Position numbers and translations under genes: made by a program | Shown here: in pieces, positions 41,529-51,605 of the stretch | How positions within the stretch are numbered: the first letter of the stretch is position 1 | Layout of the letters: the number at the start of each line of letters is the position of its first letter | The notes under the pieces: model-generated | What the model was told of the DNA's origin: nothing | The model's input: only the letters and a program-made list of their open reading frames with translations | Database searches by the model: none | DNA from: Salinispora arenicola | Lineage (GTDB): Bacteria; Actinomycetota; Actinomycetes; Mycobacteriales; Micromonosporaceae | Length of the DNA: 64,000 bases | Assembly (NCBI RefSeq): GCF_006716065.1 | Contig: NZ_VFOL01000001.1 | Coordinates: 3,782,001 to 3,846,000 of the forward strand | Reading direction: 5' to 3'

Positions 41529-43478
41529 TCAATCCGCGCGTTCCGGCGCCTTTTCCTTGACGATTCCCTCCAACGGGCGTCCCATGTAGTGCACCACGAT
41601 CTCATGGTTGGTTGACGTCACCGCGGACTCTGATCCCACCCGGTAGTACAGGTCGAGTACGTGGCGAGAAGGCGACAGGTCCGGATCCTGGCCGGCATGC
41701 AGTGCCGCGACTATTCCCGGGATGTCGTGGGTCAGGCTCACGTCACGCCGCACATAATATTCATCACCTTCGACGACGGCCACGGGTAGGACCTCCTGAT
41801 CCGCGGCGTCGTCGCCGTAGTAGGCCGGCCGCGTGAGCAGGTCGTAGCGGAATACCTCGCGCAGGAGCGGTACCAGGGACTCGGCCAGGCGAGGGCGCAG
41901 CGACTCCTCCCACCACCGGTTGAGCACTCGCTCGGCGCCGGGATCGGTGAACATGAACTTGATGGCCTCGCCGAGGCCGTCAGTCCCGAGCTTGGCCTCG
42001 GCCTGACGCAGGAAGTCAGCCGCTGGATCCTGGACCTCGTTCACCCAGTCACCAAGGCTGAGAAGCACCTGCGACTGGCTCAGCCCGGCCAGCCGTCGCA
42101 GGGCCACCCAGCTGTGGCGGAGCACCGCGTTCTCGGCGACGACACGAGCCCAGAAGATGAAGTGCTGCATCTGCTGGTTCTCCGTGAACGTCATGGTGTC
42201 GTGCGCCAGGATGTACTCGAAGTCATCGTCGTCGCCGCGGACCGACGTAATGCCGAATTGATCTTTCTTGTCCATGTAGTCGGTGTTGGGTAGTAGCAGC
42301 AACGGATACACCGCGATGCGCGACATCCGAGTGGCGAGCTTGTCGTAGCCGGTCATGAACGACTCCACGGTCTCGCCCGGAGCACCCCAGATGAGCTCGG
42401 CGTAGCAGTCCAGCCCCTCATCCGCGAGCCACGCCGTCAGATCCTCCCATTCGTTGACTTTCATGTTCCGTCGCCGCATGGCCCCTAGGGCGCCGTCGTG
42501 CAACGTCTGCAGCGCGAGCGTGAACGAGCTCTTCATACCGGCCTGCTTCATCAGCCGTACGATCCGATAGAAGTTCTCGGACTTGTTCTTCGCCCAGGAC
42601 GTTTCGAGTGCGCGAGGAAACCCGTACCTCTCCCGGGTCTGGATCATCGTCTTGACGAAGTCATAGTCACCCGGCAGGATGCCGAAGTTCGCGTCGCAGG
42701 CCACGATCGTGTGGACCCCCAGCTTGCCGAAGAGTTCGAGCTCCGCACGTAGCCGCTCAATGGAGAACGCGCGGACCTTCTGTCCGGTAGCGCCGCCCCA
42801 ATAGCAGAACGCGCACTTGTAGGGGCAGCCACGGTTGGTTTCCATCAGGGCGACGTCGTAGCGGAACCTCCCGGCGGCGTCGGTGAGATCCAGGGCACCG
42901 TTGAGGAAGGGCGAGGGGATGGAGTCCAGGTCGTCGATGCGAGGGCGTACGGCCGTGGTGACGGTCTCCGCCCCGGCATTGCGGTAGGACAAACCCGCGA
43001 CAGCGGCAAGATCGCGTTTGTTCACGCCATCCAGGTAGGCCCGAAGTAGTTCCCGGAAGGTCACCTCGCCCTCGCCGTTGATAACGACGTCGACCGCCGG
43101 GTACATCCGGAAGACGCGCTCGGCCTGGTTGCTGACGTGGTTTCCCCCGAAGATCACCCAACCATCTGGGTTGATCTGTTTGAAGGTCTCGGCGAGGGCG
43201 CCGAACGAGTCGTAGTTCCAGCCCAGGACGGAGAAGGCAATGATGTCCGGTGCCCCTTGAGTGAACATCGCGTTGGCCATGTAGGCGTTGTTAACTCCGC
43301 CACGAAAGTTCCTAATCTCGATGGACATAGCCCGTTTTACGCGGTCGTCGGCCGTGGCCATGGCCTTGAGATACCCCGCCGCCAGGGGCATCGATTCGAG
43401 CGGCATCTCCCACACGCCTTGCTGTACGAGATACACCGAGTTTCTGAGGTCGGCGGACGCGCTGCGAATTGACGGCAC
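41529..43478 (-). CDS. Cobalamin-dependent radical-SAM (class B-like) methyltransferase
   Basis: The protein has 649 residues from a GTG at 43478 preceded by GGGAGG. Residues 1-180 are a B12-binding fold with VIFGGNHVSNQAERVF and DVVINGEGEVTFREL. The radical-SAM cluster motif is CPYKCAFC (Cys218, Cys222, Cys225) in NRGCPYKCAFCYWGG. The C-terminal about 250 residues are an extra helical domain. The layout fits methylcobalamin-dependent C-methylases such as the KedN5 group of antibiotic pathways. It faces DrrAB across a 274-bp gap. Methylation at an unactivated carbon is likely; the substrate is unknown. Confidence 0.82.
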   Translation of the reverse strand: MPSIRSASADLRNSVYLVQQGVWEMPLESMPLAAGYLKAMATADDRVKRAMSIEIRNFRGGVNNAYMANAMFTQGAPDIIAFSVLGWNYDSFGALAETFKQINPDGWVIFGGNHVSNQAERVFRMYPAVDVVINGEGEVTFRELLRAYLDGVNKRDLAAVAGLSYRNAGAETVTTAVRPRIDDLDSIPSPFLNGALDLTDAAGRFRYDVALMETNRGCPYKCAFCYWGGATGQKVRAFSIERLRAELELFGKLGVHTIVACDANFGILPGDYDFVKTMIQTRERYGFPRALETSWAKNKSENFYRIVRLMKQAGMKSSFTLALQTLHDGALGAMRRRNMKVNEWEDLTAWLADEGLDCYAELIWGAPGETVESFMTGYDKLATRMSRIAVYPLLLLPNTDYMDKKDQFGITSVRGDDDDFEYILAHDTMTFTENQQMQHFIFWARVVAENAVLRHSWVALRRLAGLSQSQVLLSLGDWVNEVQDPAADFLRQAEAKLGTDGLGEAIKFMFTDPGAERVLNRWWEESLRPRLAESLVPLLREVFRYDLLTRPAYYGDDAADQEVLPVAVVEGDEYYVRRDVSLTHDIPGIVAALHAGQDPDLSPSRHVLDLYYRVGSESAVTSTNHEIVVHYMGRPLEGIVKEKAPERAD

Positions 43479-43584
43479 CTTTCCTCCCTGCGCTGAGACT
43501 GGCCAGCAGGCCAAGCGTCAGCGAGAACGACGCGGGCACGCACCTTCGATACTGCCTGCCCCCGGGCGTCCACCGAGGAAGCAA

Positions 43585-43638
43585 ATGTCAGGTCGGATCT
43601 GGCGGCCGTCAGATCCAATGTGGCGCCCAGGGGAGTGA
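43585..43638 (+). CDS. Tiny ORF with repeated Trp-Arg-Pro (possible leader or precursor peptide)
   Basis: A 17-residue frame (MSGRIWRPSDPMWRPGE) has GAGGAAG three bases before its ATG. WRP occurs twice. It lies between the radical-SAM methylase and the exporter. It could be a leader peptide that controls the exporter, a very small peptide substrate, or chance. Confidence 0.2.
   Translation: MSGRIWRPSDPMWRPGE
43595..43616. promoter_or_regulatory. Inverted repeat in the radical-SAM/DrrAB divergent region
   Basis: GGATCTG and CAGATCC (7 bp) flank an 8-base spacer. It may be an operator for either direction or a small attenuator hairpin. The rest of 43479-43752 shows no other clear signal. Confidence 0.35.
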
Positions 43639-43752
43639 GTGCGGCATTTTGCCGGCCTCAACCAGCGCGCCCGCGCCCTGTCGTACATCGACAATCGGTG
43701 GTCGGCAGCTGTCGAGGGTGCGATCCGCGAGTGTCAGTGAGGGTGGGGTGCG

Positions 43753-44760
43753 ATGAGTGACCACGTGGGTCGCTCGGCGATCGAGGTCTCCGGGCTGGTG
43801 AAGAAGTTCGGAAAGGTGCGCGCGTTGGATGGCCTCGACCTCGTCGTGCCGGCGGGCACCGTTTACGGACTGCTCGGCCCCAACGGGGCGGGGAAGACGA
43901 CGACATTGAGAGTCTTGGCCACACTCCTGCGCCCGGACGCTGGCGAGGTGCGCGTGTTCGGGCATGATGTGCGGCGCGACCCGGATGCGGCACGTCAGCG
44001 GATCAGCCTGAGCGGCCAGTTCTCCTCGGTCGATGCTGACCTGACCGGGATGGAGAACCTCACGCTGCTTGCGCGGCTGGTCGGGTACCACGGCCGGACG
44101 GCAGCCGACCGAGCTGATCAGCTGTTGTCGACGTTCGGACTGACGGACGCGGCCGATCGTCAGGTCAAAAGATACTCCGGCGGTATGCGTCGTCGACTGG
44201 ACTTCGCCGCCAGTATCCTCAACGCACCCGATCTACTCTTTCTCGACGAGCCCACGACGGGATTGGATCCCCGCAGCCGTAGCCAGGTGTGGGAGCTCAT
44301 CCGTGCGCTCGTCGACCTGGGCACCACAGTCCTGCTGACCACGCAGTATCTCGACGAGGCCGACCATCTGGCCAGCCGCATCGCCGTCATCGACCACGGA
44401 AGGGTCATCGCGGAGGGCACGAAGGGCGAGCTGAAGGCATCCGTCGGCGCGGGATCGGTCCAGGTCCGCCTGCGTGACGCGGCTCAACGACCGCAGGCGG
44501 AAACGGTCCTCACCAGGGTCCTTGGCGCGACGGTCCAGGACGATCCGGACCCGCTGGTACTGGCGGCGAGGGTGCACGCTGACGGCGCCGACCCAGCCGA
44601 GCAGGCGTTGCGGGCACTGGCCGAGCTGGTTGCCTCGTCCGTGACCGTCGACAACTTCTCCTTCGGCCAACCAAGCCTCGACGAGGTCTTTCTCGCCCTC
44701 ACCGGCCACCCTGCCGAGCAGGCCGCCGGCTCCGCCGTAGCCCAGGAGGCCATGGTATGA
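43753..44760 (+). CDS. DrrA-type ABC exporter ATPase
   Basis: The protein has 335 residues. Walker A is GPNGAGKTT, the signature [10 protein letters not shown], Walker [14 protein letters not shown], and the switch His lies shortly after [15 protein letters not shown]. The roughly 100-residue C-terminal extension ends with the DrrA-family block [17 protein letters not shown]. It overlaps the permease gene by ATGA. DrrAB pairs export anthracyclines and other self-made drugs, so this may be the self-resistance pump of the region. Confidence 0.9.
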   Translation: MSDHVGRSAIEVSGLVKKFGKVRALDGLDLVVPAGTVYGLLGPNGAGKTTTLRVLATLLRPDAGEVRVFGHDVRRDPDAARQRISLSGQFSSVDADLTGMENLTLLARLVGYHGRTAADRADQLLSTFGLTDAADRQVKRYSGGMRRRLDFAASILNAPDLLFLDEPTTGLDPRSRSQVWELIRALVDLGTTVLLTTQYLDEADHLASRIAVIDHGRVIAEGTKGELKASVGAGSVQVRLRDAAQRPQAETVLTRVLGATVQDDPDPLVLAARVHADGADPAEQALRALAELVASSVTVDNFSFGQPSLDEVFLALTGHPAEQAAGSAVAQEAMV

Positions 44761-45617
44761 CCGAGGCCACTGCGACCAGAACCGACACGTCGACCGGCAG
44801 GCCCTTCACGCCCTCGGCCGACGATCTCAGGACCGTGATCGACCCCGCGTCACGCCCGGCGCGGCCCAGCGCCGTCGCCGCGTCCCTGACCTTCGGGCGG
44901 CGGGTGCTGTTGAAGATCAAACACGTGCCCGAGCAGTTGATCGACATCACGATGTTCCCCGCGATCCTCATCCTGATGTTCACCCACCTCTTCGGCGGGG
45001 CCATCGCCGGATCGACCGGGGACTACATCCAGTACTTCCTACCCGGCATCATGGTACTGAGCGTACTGATGATCACTATGTATACCGGAATCGCTATCAA
45101 TCTCGACGTCGAGAAGGGGATCTTCGATCGATTCCGGACCCTGCCGATCTGGCGACTATCCCCTATGGTCGGCTACCTGCTCGGCGACGCGTTCCGGTAT
45201 GCGGTGGCATCGGTCGTCATTTTCGGCCTCGGCATGGCGCTCGGGTTCCGCCCCAGCGGTGGGGTGTCCGGAGTGCTGGCCGGCATCGCGCTCCTGGTCG
45301 CCTTCTCGTTCGCGGTGTCGTGGATCTGGACGGTGCTCGGGTTCGTGATGCGTAGCGAAAAGGCTGTCATGAGCACGAGTATGGGGGTGATCTTCCCACT
45401 CACGTTTCTGAGTAATGTCTTCGTTGACCCGGACACGATGCCGGGATGGCTGGCGGTCGTGGTCGGTCTCAACCCCGTCACCATCCTTGTCACCGGCGTT
45501 CGCGGCCTCATGATGGGCACCGCCACCGGCGGCCAGGTCATCCTCGTGCTCGCCATTGCTGCCGCGATCATCGCCGTCTTCGGGACCTTGACGATGCGTC
45601 TGTACAACCGAGGGTAG
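44757..45617 (+). CDS. DrrB-type ABC exporter permease
   Basis: The protein has 286 residues with a hydrophilic N-terminus of about 60 residues and six membrane helices of the ABC-2 type. Typical blocks are [18 protein letters not shown] and [20 protein letters not shown]. It is translationally coupled to the DrrA-type ATPase. Confidence 0.9.
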   Translation: MTEATATRTDTSTGRPFTPSADDLRTVIDPASRPARPSAVAASLTFGRRVLLKIKHVPEQLIDITMFPAILILMFTHLFGGAIAGSTGDYIQYFLPGIMVLSVLMITMYTGIAINLDVEKGIFDRFRTLPIWRLSPMVGYLLGDAFRYAVASVVIFGLGMALGFRPSGGVSGVLAGIALLVAFSFAVSWIWTVLGFVMRSEKAVMSTSMGVIFPLTFLSNVFVDPDTMPGWLAVVVGLNPVTILVTGVRGLMMGTATGGQVILVLAIAAAIIAVFGTLTMRLYNRG

Positions 45618-45792
45618 TCCGGGATCTCAGCGAGGCGCACCTTCGGTCGCAAACCGTACCAGGGGGAACGGAACCCTCCCGCACCCTGAGAGGTGCCACG
45701 GGCCATCATGAGGCATAGCGTCAATTATGCATTGGCGATGATCGTCATAGTGACCGTTCAAGAAACAATCTCTGGCCAGGTTCGGAGGCGTT

Positions 45793-46599
45793 GTGAGTAC
45801 GATAAGTGCCCGGCGACCCGGGGTCGCGGCGCGTGTGGTGGCAGTGGTGGCCCTAGCCGTGGCCGCGTCGGCGTGCGGCTCGTCCGACAGCGATCCCTCC
45901 CCATCCCAGACCTCGTCCGCGCCCGCACCGACCCAGGGACCGGTGGATCTCAGCAAGCTGATCATTCCGGCCGGCCCCGGACACCCCGCCAAGGGCAAGG
46001 TATTCGAGGCCACCTTCCAGGAAGCCGCCTCAAGCGGGCTGCTCGCCCCACCCGAAGGCATGACCTTCGCTCCCGACGCCTGCGTCAACTTCATCGAACT
46101 GGGCGACCCCGCCACACTCAACGGATGGATGCAGTACAACGAGGCCAGCCCGGTCGGCAAGCAACACAACCTCGCCCACAAGGACTTCTACGTCGGCACC
46201 ATCTTCCAACTGCCCCAAGGCGTCGACCTTGAGAAGATCCGCCTGACCGCGCTCAGCTGTGATGCCGGCTCGGTCACCCTCGAAGGCGACGACAACACCA
46301 CCGTCACCGGCACCCTGACCAACACCGAGGTCGACGACGCCATCGACCTACCCGGCGCGGCCGCCTTCGAAATGACCCAACGCCTACAGTTCGAACCCAC
46401 CACCGACCCCGACACCAACGCCATCCTCACCCAGTACTACGGCGAGCTCGACCCCGACGGCGGCGTACTCCGCATCAAACAGATCATCCTCGTCAACGTC
46501 GGCGACATCCTGCTCCTCGTCAACATGCAGGACATGACCGCAGCCCGCCAACTCGCCACCGACTTCCGCCAACGAGCCGAACAACACGGACTTCTCTAA
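45793..46599 (+). CDS. Secreted lipoprotein, paralogue of the protein at 51847
   Basis: The protein has 268 residues from a GTG. The signal peptide ends in a lipobox AASACGSS, so it is membrane-anchored outside the cell. The mature part has PEGMTFAPDACVNF, VDLEKIRLTALSCDAGSVTL and a C-terminal VNVGDILLLVNMQD. The two mature Cys could form a disulfide. The same skeleton recurs in 51847-52566. The layout recalls mycobacterial sensor/lipoprotein families, but no name is certain. It is followed by a strong terminator. Confidence 0.75.
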   Translation: MSTISARRPGVAARVVAVVALAVAASACGSSDSDPSPSQTSSAPAPTQGPVDLSKLIIPAGPGHPAKGKVFEATFQEAASSGLLAPPEGMTFAPDACVNFIELGDPATLNGWMQYNEASPVGKQHNLAHKDFYVGTIFQLPQGVDLEKIRLTALSCDAGSVTLEGDDNTTVTGTLTNTEVDDAIDLPGAAAFEMTQRLQFEPTTDPDTNAILTQYYGELDPDGGVLRIKQIILVNVGDILLLVNMQDMTAARQLATDFRQRAEQHGLL

Positions 46600-46607
46600 C
46601 CCCAACC

Positions 46608-46649
46608 CCCAGCGGCGGTGATCCCACCAGGGGATCACCGCCCGCTGGG
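46608..46649 (+). terminator. Strong terminator after the lipoprotein gene
   Basis: A stem of 18 pairs with one bulged base (CCCAGCGG-CGGTGATCCC against GGGATCACCG-C-CCGCTGGG) closes a 5-base loop, starting nine bases after the stop. Confidence 0.75.
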
Positions 46650-46692
46650 CGTGCTGACGACCCGTCACTTCCTACCAGGGCCTGGGGGTGCA

Positions 46693-47766
46693 GTGAGCTA
46701 CCTCAATCCGAGACCGGAGCCGTCGCGTGTCGCACCGCTGGCCGAGCAGGCGCCGACGGACGAGCCGGCCTTCGTTCGCCACATCGAACGCCATCGTCGC
46801 GAGCTTCAGGTGCACTGCTACCGCATGCTCGGATCGTTCGAGGACTCCGAGGACCTGGTTCAGGAGACATTTCTGCGTGCGTGGCGCGGCCGCCATGGCT
46901 TCAAGGGCACGTCGACCATGCGAGCCTGGCTCTACCGGATCGCCACCAACGCATGCCTGGACTTTCTCAGCCGCCACGCCCGCTGGCCACTGACCCACTC
47001 GTGGAGTCACTCAGTCGGCGGGGCGCCCGCGCCCGACGACGTGCCCTGGCTACAGCCATATCCGGACCACCTACTCGACCTTGCCGAGCCCAGCGGACGC
47101 GAACCGGACGCCGTGGTCGTAGCCAAGGAAACCATCGAGCTGGCGTTCCTGGTGGCCGTTCAGCATCTGCCACCACGGCAGCGAGCCGTCCTGATCCTGC
47201 GCGACATCCTGGGGCAGTCCGCCAGCGACACGGCCGGCGTCTTGGAGCTCAGCGTGCCAGCGGTCAACAGTGCACTGCAACGTGCCCGCATCAGGTTGAG
47301 GGAACATCTACCACGACAACGATCGCAATGGACGCCAGAGGTGGGGCCGACGCAGGCGGAGAAAGCTCTCGCGCGGCGCTACATCGCCGCGGTGGAAAAT
47401 GCCGACGTGGACGCGATGGCTCAGCTGCTGCACGACGACGTTCGCGCCACCATGCCCATGCCGCAGCCCTGCGAGCCGTCGCAGTCCGGTCTGCCCAGCA
47501 CCCGGTGGATCGGACGAGCCGCCTATCTCGCCGGTTTCGGCATGGGGCTCGACCCCGCATCGCCTGCGTATTTTGGACAGTGGCTCTGTATTCCCACCCA
47601 AGCCAATCGGCAACCAGCGATTGCGTGCTACACCCGCCACGAGCAGCGAGACGTGTGGCAGGCACAAGTCATCGACGTGCTCCAGATTCGCGGTGACAAG
47701 ATTGTAGAGATCACCGCCTTCGGTCCCGAGAACTTCACCAGGTTCGGTCTTCCACTGACCCGATGA
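46693..47766 (+). CDS. ECF sigma factor with C-terminal SnoaL-like domain
   Basis: The protein has 357 residues from the GTG at 46693. Region 2 is HCYRMLGSFEDSEDLVQETF and AWLYRIATNACLDF. Region 4 is LPPRQRAVLILRDILGQSAS and SVPAVNSALQRARIRLRE. The last about 120 residues form a SnoaL/NTF2-like domain (RRYIAAVENADVDAMAQLLH), as in the SigG-like TIGR02960 group. Such factors often lack a classical anti-sigma factor and use the extra domain for control. No anti-sigma gene is adjacent. Confidence 0.9.
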   Translation: MSYLNPRPEPSRVAPLAEQAPTDEPAFVRHIERHRRELQVHCYRMLGSFEDSEDLVQETFLRAWRGRHGFKGTSTMRAWLYRIATNACLDFLSRHARWPLTHSWSHSVGGAPAPDDVPWLQPYPDHLLDLAEPSGREPDAVVVAKETIELAFLVAVQHLPPRQRAVLILRDILGQSASDTAGVLELSVPAVNSALQRARIRLREHLPRQRSQWTPEVGPTQAEKALARRYIAAVENADVDAMAQLLHDDVRATMPMPQPCEPSQSGLPSTRWIGRAAYLAGFGMGLDPASPAYFGQWLCIPTQANRQPAIACYTRHEQRDVWQAQVIDVLQIRGDKIVEITAFGPENFTRFGLPLTR

Positions 47767-48060
47767 CCCATCGCCATCGCGGCCGCCGACCAGACCGGCT
47801 ACGCACGCGCCCGCCATGACGTTCGCGAGCCGGCCGCGTTGCGCTGCACCGCGACGGTACGGCGGCCCGGCGACCGGTCGCGAGGGGCGTCCGACGAACC
47901 TGCGCTCGTGCGGTACCAGTGGGTTCCAGGAGCACGGGACACCGGGCCGTAGCATCTGTGCGGGGACTACGTTGAGCGCCGGGTTCACCGCTGACGCACA
48001 GGACAGCCGCCCCGCCCCAAGGTGAGCAGGGCGAGGCGGCCGCCGGCGACGTGCTCCGGA

Positions 48061-50274
48061 TCAGCAGTGAGCTCCGTCGCGCCGCCACCCCTGCGGCGAG
48101 CGGCGCGGCACCACTCGGGCATCGACACCTGCGAGCCAGCCGGGAGCATGGCCATTCCGCGAAGCCACCCGGTGATGGGCCGACCTGGTGTATCCATCCT
48201 TCACGAATCGCGCCTCGACCTTGGCGGCCGTCGCGTGCCGGTCGAGCCACTCGCACCATGCTGGGGGCAGCCATCGGCACCAGGGGTGCGTCGGGTCCTC
48301 CCGCTGTTTCGTCAGGAACACGTTGTCAGGCATCGCCGACCGCGGGACACTGGTGTTGCGTGCGATCAGATCGCCCAGCGACGTGCGGTAGTCGATCCCG
48401 AACGCGCGCCGGACGTGACGCAGCAGCGGATCGTTGGCGTAGAAGAATCGGTCACCATCACGCAGGCCCGTGAAAGAGTCTCGCCAGACGGTGAGCTGCA
48501 ACTCGCCGAACTCGGTTCCCGGCACGTGAGGCTCGGACAACATGCCCACGAAGGCATCCACACTGTCGACACTGCCGTAGATGGCCTTCAGCCTGGCGGC
48601 CAACGGCGCGCGCCGCTGCGCGCTCGTGGCATCGCCCATCTCCGGCGTGGTCGGCTCACCATCACCGTTGTAGATCGCCACGAAGTCGAGGCTGTCCGGG
48701 TCGTTGATCTCATCGCCGGTAGTCAGCAGCGGGTCGGCCGGGAACTCCTCGGACTCCTCACCGGTAATGGCCGCGAACGAGGTCTTCGCTGGCAGTCCCA
48801 TGGCCACGCGAAGCTGGTTGTAGGTCGGCATGCCATGATCGCGGCCGCGAGCGATGTCGATTGCCGCGAGGTCGTTGACTCCCCTGATACAGGCGGGCAG
48901 ACCCGGCTCGTCCGCGCAGGTCGGGTTCTCCGGCACCGGGATGTCGAACACGACGCTGCGTAGCAGATTGTCGATCAACTCATCGTTGTTGTGCTGGGTG
49001 TTGCGGCCAATGCCCTCCAGGAGCGGTCCCAGCTGAAGAAGCTCGAGCATGTCCGGGTTGAAGAACGCGTCCTCGCTGAGCGGAATCGTCATGCCGACTG
49101 TGTCACCATCAACCTCGATGAGGACGCCGAGGGACTCCAGCCGGTCCAGGTCCTCGGGCGGGTAGCGGCCGGCCTCGGCTTCCAGACGGAAGTCGCCGCG
49201 GATCTGACTGTGCGCGCGGTACGCGACGGTGGCGAACTCGTTGGAGAGGGAGCTGTTGACCGTCGGGCGGTACCCGCGGTACGGCTGTAGGGTCACCCCC
49301 AGCGCGGGCAGGAACTCCTCGAAGGTTATGTACTGCTGCTCGGCGATGACGACTGCCCGCGCGATCTGAAACTTGTCCTCCTCGGACAACCATCGCGGCA
49401 GGCGTGCCACGATGCGGTTGTGCTCGCGGGCGAAGAGTGTGTGCGTGGCGAGCAGCGGCGGGTTCTCGTTGGCCCGGGCATCGCCGGCGACCGCCACCCT
49501 CGCCGGAACGTTGCTGCCCACGACCATGAGCGGCGCGCTGTCGGGGTTACCGCGGGCGTCGCGGCGCGGCAGGTAGTCGTCGGCCGACATCAGGAGCCGC
49601 GCGTTGTTGTTTCGCGGGTCACCGTCGACCGACCCAACGCGTAGCCAGTCCAGCCGCTCCTCGGTCTGACCATAGATGGTGGCAGCATCGACGTAGGAAC
49701 TGTGCGTGTTGATCTGTTCCCGCGGACCGTCGATGCCGCTGCCGGGAGCTATGGCCGATCGGTCGAACGGAATGAACCCGAGGTTGGTTCGGTAGAACTC
49801 CATGGGGTCGGAGTCGTCGACGACGATGGGCGCCGGCTCGGCGGGGTCGGATACCTCGCGGCGGCCGAGGCGTTCGGCGAAGGTGTGGTCGAGGAACTGT
49901 CCCCAGACGAATCCCCATTGACTCACGTTGCCCTCGGAGTACAACGACAGCCCCGTGTCATTGATGACTCGGTTGCTGATGTAACGGGGGTTCGGGGCAT
50001 TGACCGGCTCGCCCAGGCCGTCGGCATAGTTGGCGGCGGCCACCCGAGGGTAGTTCGTGTTGGCCATGCCCCACGTCGGGTGTCTGGGGTTGTTGTCGGC
50101 GCCGTCCAGGCTCTGCACCTCCCACACACCCAGAAGGCGCCGATCCGGCCCGTCGTGGGAGGCGTCGGCCGCAGCGACGCCGGGCAGGCTCACGCCAGCG
50201 AACACACCCAGGGCCGTCAGCGTGGCCAGACTTCGTCGAGACCTGCGGCGATTGTTTCGTGAGAGGACGTCCAT
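48061..50274 (-). CDS. Secreted animal-type haem peroxidase
   Basis: The protein has 737 residues from the ATG at 50274, with GGGG and then ATAACT upstream. A signal peptide (RRRSRRSLATLTALGVFAGV, cleavage near VAAADAS) marks secretion. The distal haem site is WGQFLDHTF with His130, and the proximal His355 is in ATVAYRAHSQIRGDF, where the nearby Arg is the usual partner. ThrLeuPheAlaArgGluHisAsn near 280 is also typical. It resembles peroxidasin/cyclooxygenase-superfamily enzymes found in some bacteria. The last about 90 residues, Trp- and Arg-rich, are extra. Oxidation or halogenation of an exported compound is possible. Confidence 0.88.
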   Translation of the reverse strand: MDVLSRNNRRRSRRSLATLTALGVFAGVSLPGVAAADASHDGPDRRLLGVWEVQSLDGADNNPRHPTWGMANTNYPRVAAANYADGLGEPVNAPNPRYISNRVINDTGLSLYSEGNVSQWGFVWGQFLDHTFAERLGRREVSDPAEPAPIVVDDSDPMEFYRTNLGFIPFDRSAIAPGSGIDGPREQINTHSSYVDAATIYGQTEERLDWLRVGSVDGDPRNNNARLLMSADDYLPRRDARGNPDSAPLMVVGSNVPARVAVAGDARANENPPLLATHTLFAREHNRIVARLPRWLSEEDKFQIARAVVIAEQQYITFEEFLPALGVTLQPYRGYRPTVNSSLSNEFATVAYRAHSQIRGDFRLEAEAGRYPPEDLDRLESLGVLIEVDGDTVGMTIPLSEDAFFNPDMLELLQLGPLLEGIGRNTQHNNDELIDNLLRSVVFDIPVPENPTCADEPGLPACIRGVNDLAAIDIARGRDHGMPTYNQLRVAMGLPAKTSFAAITGEESEEFPADPLLTTGDEINDPDSLDFVAIYNGDGEPTTPEMGDATSAQRRAPLAARLKAIYGSVDSVDAFVGMLSEPHVPGTEFGELQLTVWRDSFTGLRDGDRFFYANDPLLRHVRRAFGIDYRTSLGDLIARNTSVPRSAMPDNVFLTKQREDPTHPWCRWLPPAWCEWLDRHATAAKVEARFVKDGYTRSAHHRVASRNGHAPGWLAGVDARVVPRRSPQGWRRDGAHC

Positions 50275-50393
50275 AGTTATCCCCTTTGCTGGACGATGTC
50301 GCGGCGGCGTTCGGGACACGGGCCGCGGACCATCGGTAGTCTGGCACTCAGGCATCGACAATCACTATTCGGAACGTGCTCAATGGAGCGAAC

Positions 50394-51605
50394 ATGAAAC
50401 GGCATCAGCGCGACGAATCGGCTTGGGTCCTACGAGGAGGTCTGAATCCGGATACAGCGAACGTCACCAATGTTCTCACCCACGTCAGTACCGACTCAGC
50501 GGCAACCCTGTCCGAGCCGATGGTGTTGGGTATTGGTGGCGGCCTCGGCGCTGGCTACCTGTTGTGGGAGGTAAACGGCCAGCTTCCGAGCCTCATCCTC
50601 GGATTTCGTTTTCGCTGGAATATGCACGACTGGGCAGAACAGACCCTGGGGCGACTCGGGGCGCGCTATCAGGTGCGAACGACCACGAGCCAGGCCCGCG
50701 CCGCGGCGACGCTGACCGATTCGATCGAAGCCGGCCGAGCGCCGATCATCCGGCCCGATCGTCAGTTGCTGAGCTACTGGCACCTGCACCCTGACACAGA
50801 CACGACCCTGGCTCCCCCGGTGTACGCCGGGGCCAGGCGAGGCGCATTGGTAGCCTACGGCCTTGCCGGCGACGGCATCCTTGTCGACGACCGCAACCTG
50901 TCACCCCTCACTGTCGACGCCGCGCTGCTCGCACAGGCCCGGGCGAAGCTGAGTTCGTCGAAGAACTACATGCTCGTCGTCGATGCCTTCGACACACCTA
51001 CTGACCTGAGCCAGATGATCAGGGCGGGAATCGCCGACTGCGTCGAGCATCTGCACGCCTCCTCGACAGCTGTCGCCTTGCCAGCCTGGGAGAAGTGGGC
51101 AGGCCTGCTTACTGATCGGCGTAACGCCAAGGGCTGGCCGAAGGTGTATGCCGAAGGTCGAGGGCTTACCTCGGCGCTGCTGGCGATCTGGATGGGCGTC
51201 AATCCCGCCGGCCGTATCGGCGGGGATCTTCGCGCCTGCTACGCGGAGTTCCTCGACGAGGCGGCCGCCCACCTCGGCTCGGCCGAGGCTGCCGCGACAG
51301 CGACCGCTGATCTCTACCGCATCGCCGCTCTGCGGTGGCAGGAGCTTGCGGAAGCGGCTCTGCCCAGCGACGTACCTGAGTTCGCACGGCTACGGCGGCT
51401 CGTCACCAGCATGTCCGATGGAGTGGTTGCCGGTGACCAAGGCGTTGACGCGCGTGGCGCGGCGGCAACCGAACTGTGGACCATGCTTGCGGAGTACGAC
51501 GCCGATCCACCGGTCATCGTCGACCTCGCGATGCTCGCCGATCGGTTGGGGGCCGTGGCCATGGCGGAGCGTTCGGCAGCAGGATCCCTTCGTCAGCTGG
51601 TCTAG
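50394..51605 (+). CDS. BtrH N-terminal / DUF4872-like protein
   Basis: The protein has 403 residues from the ATG at 50394 with a well-placed GGAG; it diverges from the peroxidase. The N-terminal half shows SEPMVLGIGGGLGAGYLLWE and a later HxxxD-free but Asp-rich PVYAGARRGALVAYGLAGDG, matching the BtrH_N fold (papain-like). The second half is helical like DUF4872. BtrH in butirosin synthesis moves an acyl chain from a carrier protein. The HC pair usually seen near the start is replaced by TNVLTHV, so transferase activity is doubtful. Confidence 0.65.
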   Translation: MKRHQRDESAWVLRGGLNPDTANVTNVLTHVSTDSAATLSEPMVLGIGGGLGAGYLLWEVNGQLPSLILGFRFRWNMHDWAEQTLGRLGARYQVRTTTSQARAAATLTDSIEAGRAPIIRPDRQLLSYWHLHPDTDTTLAPPVYAGARRGALVAYGLAGDGILVDDRNLSPLTVDAALLAQARAKLSSSKNYMLVVDAFDTPTDLSQMIRAGIADCVEHLHASSTAVALPAWEKWAGLLTDRRNAKGWPKVYAEGRGLTSALLAIWMGVNPAGRIGGDLRACYAEFLDEAAAHLGSAEAAATATADLYRIAALRWQELAEAALPSDVPEFARLRRLVTSMSDGVVAGDQGVDARGAAATELWTMLAEYDADPPVIVDLAMLADRLGAVAMAERSAAGSLRQLV

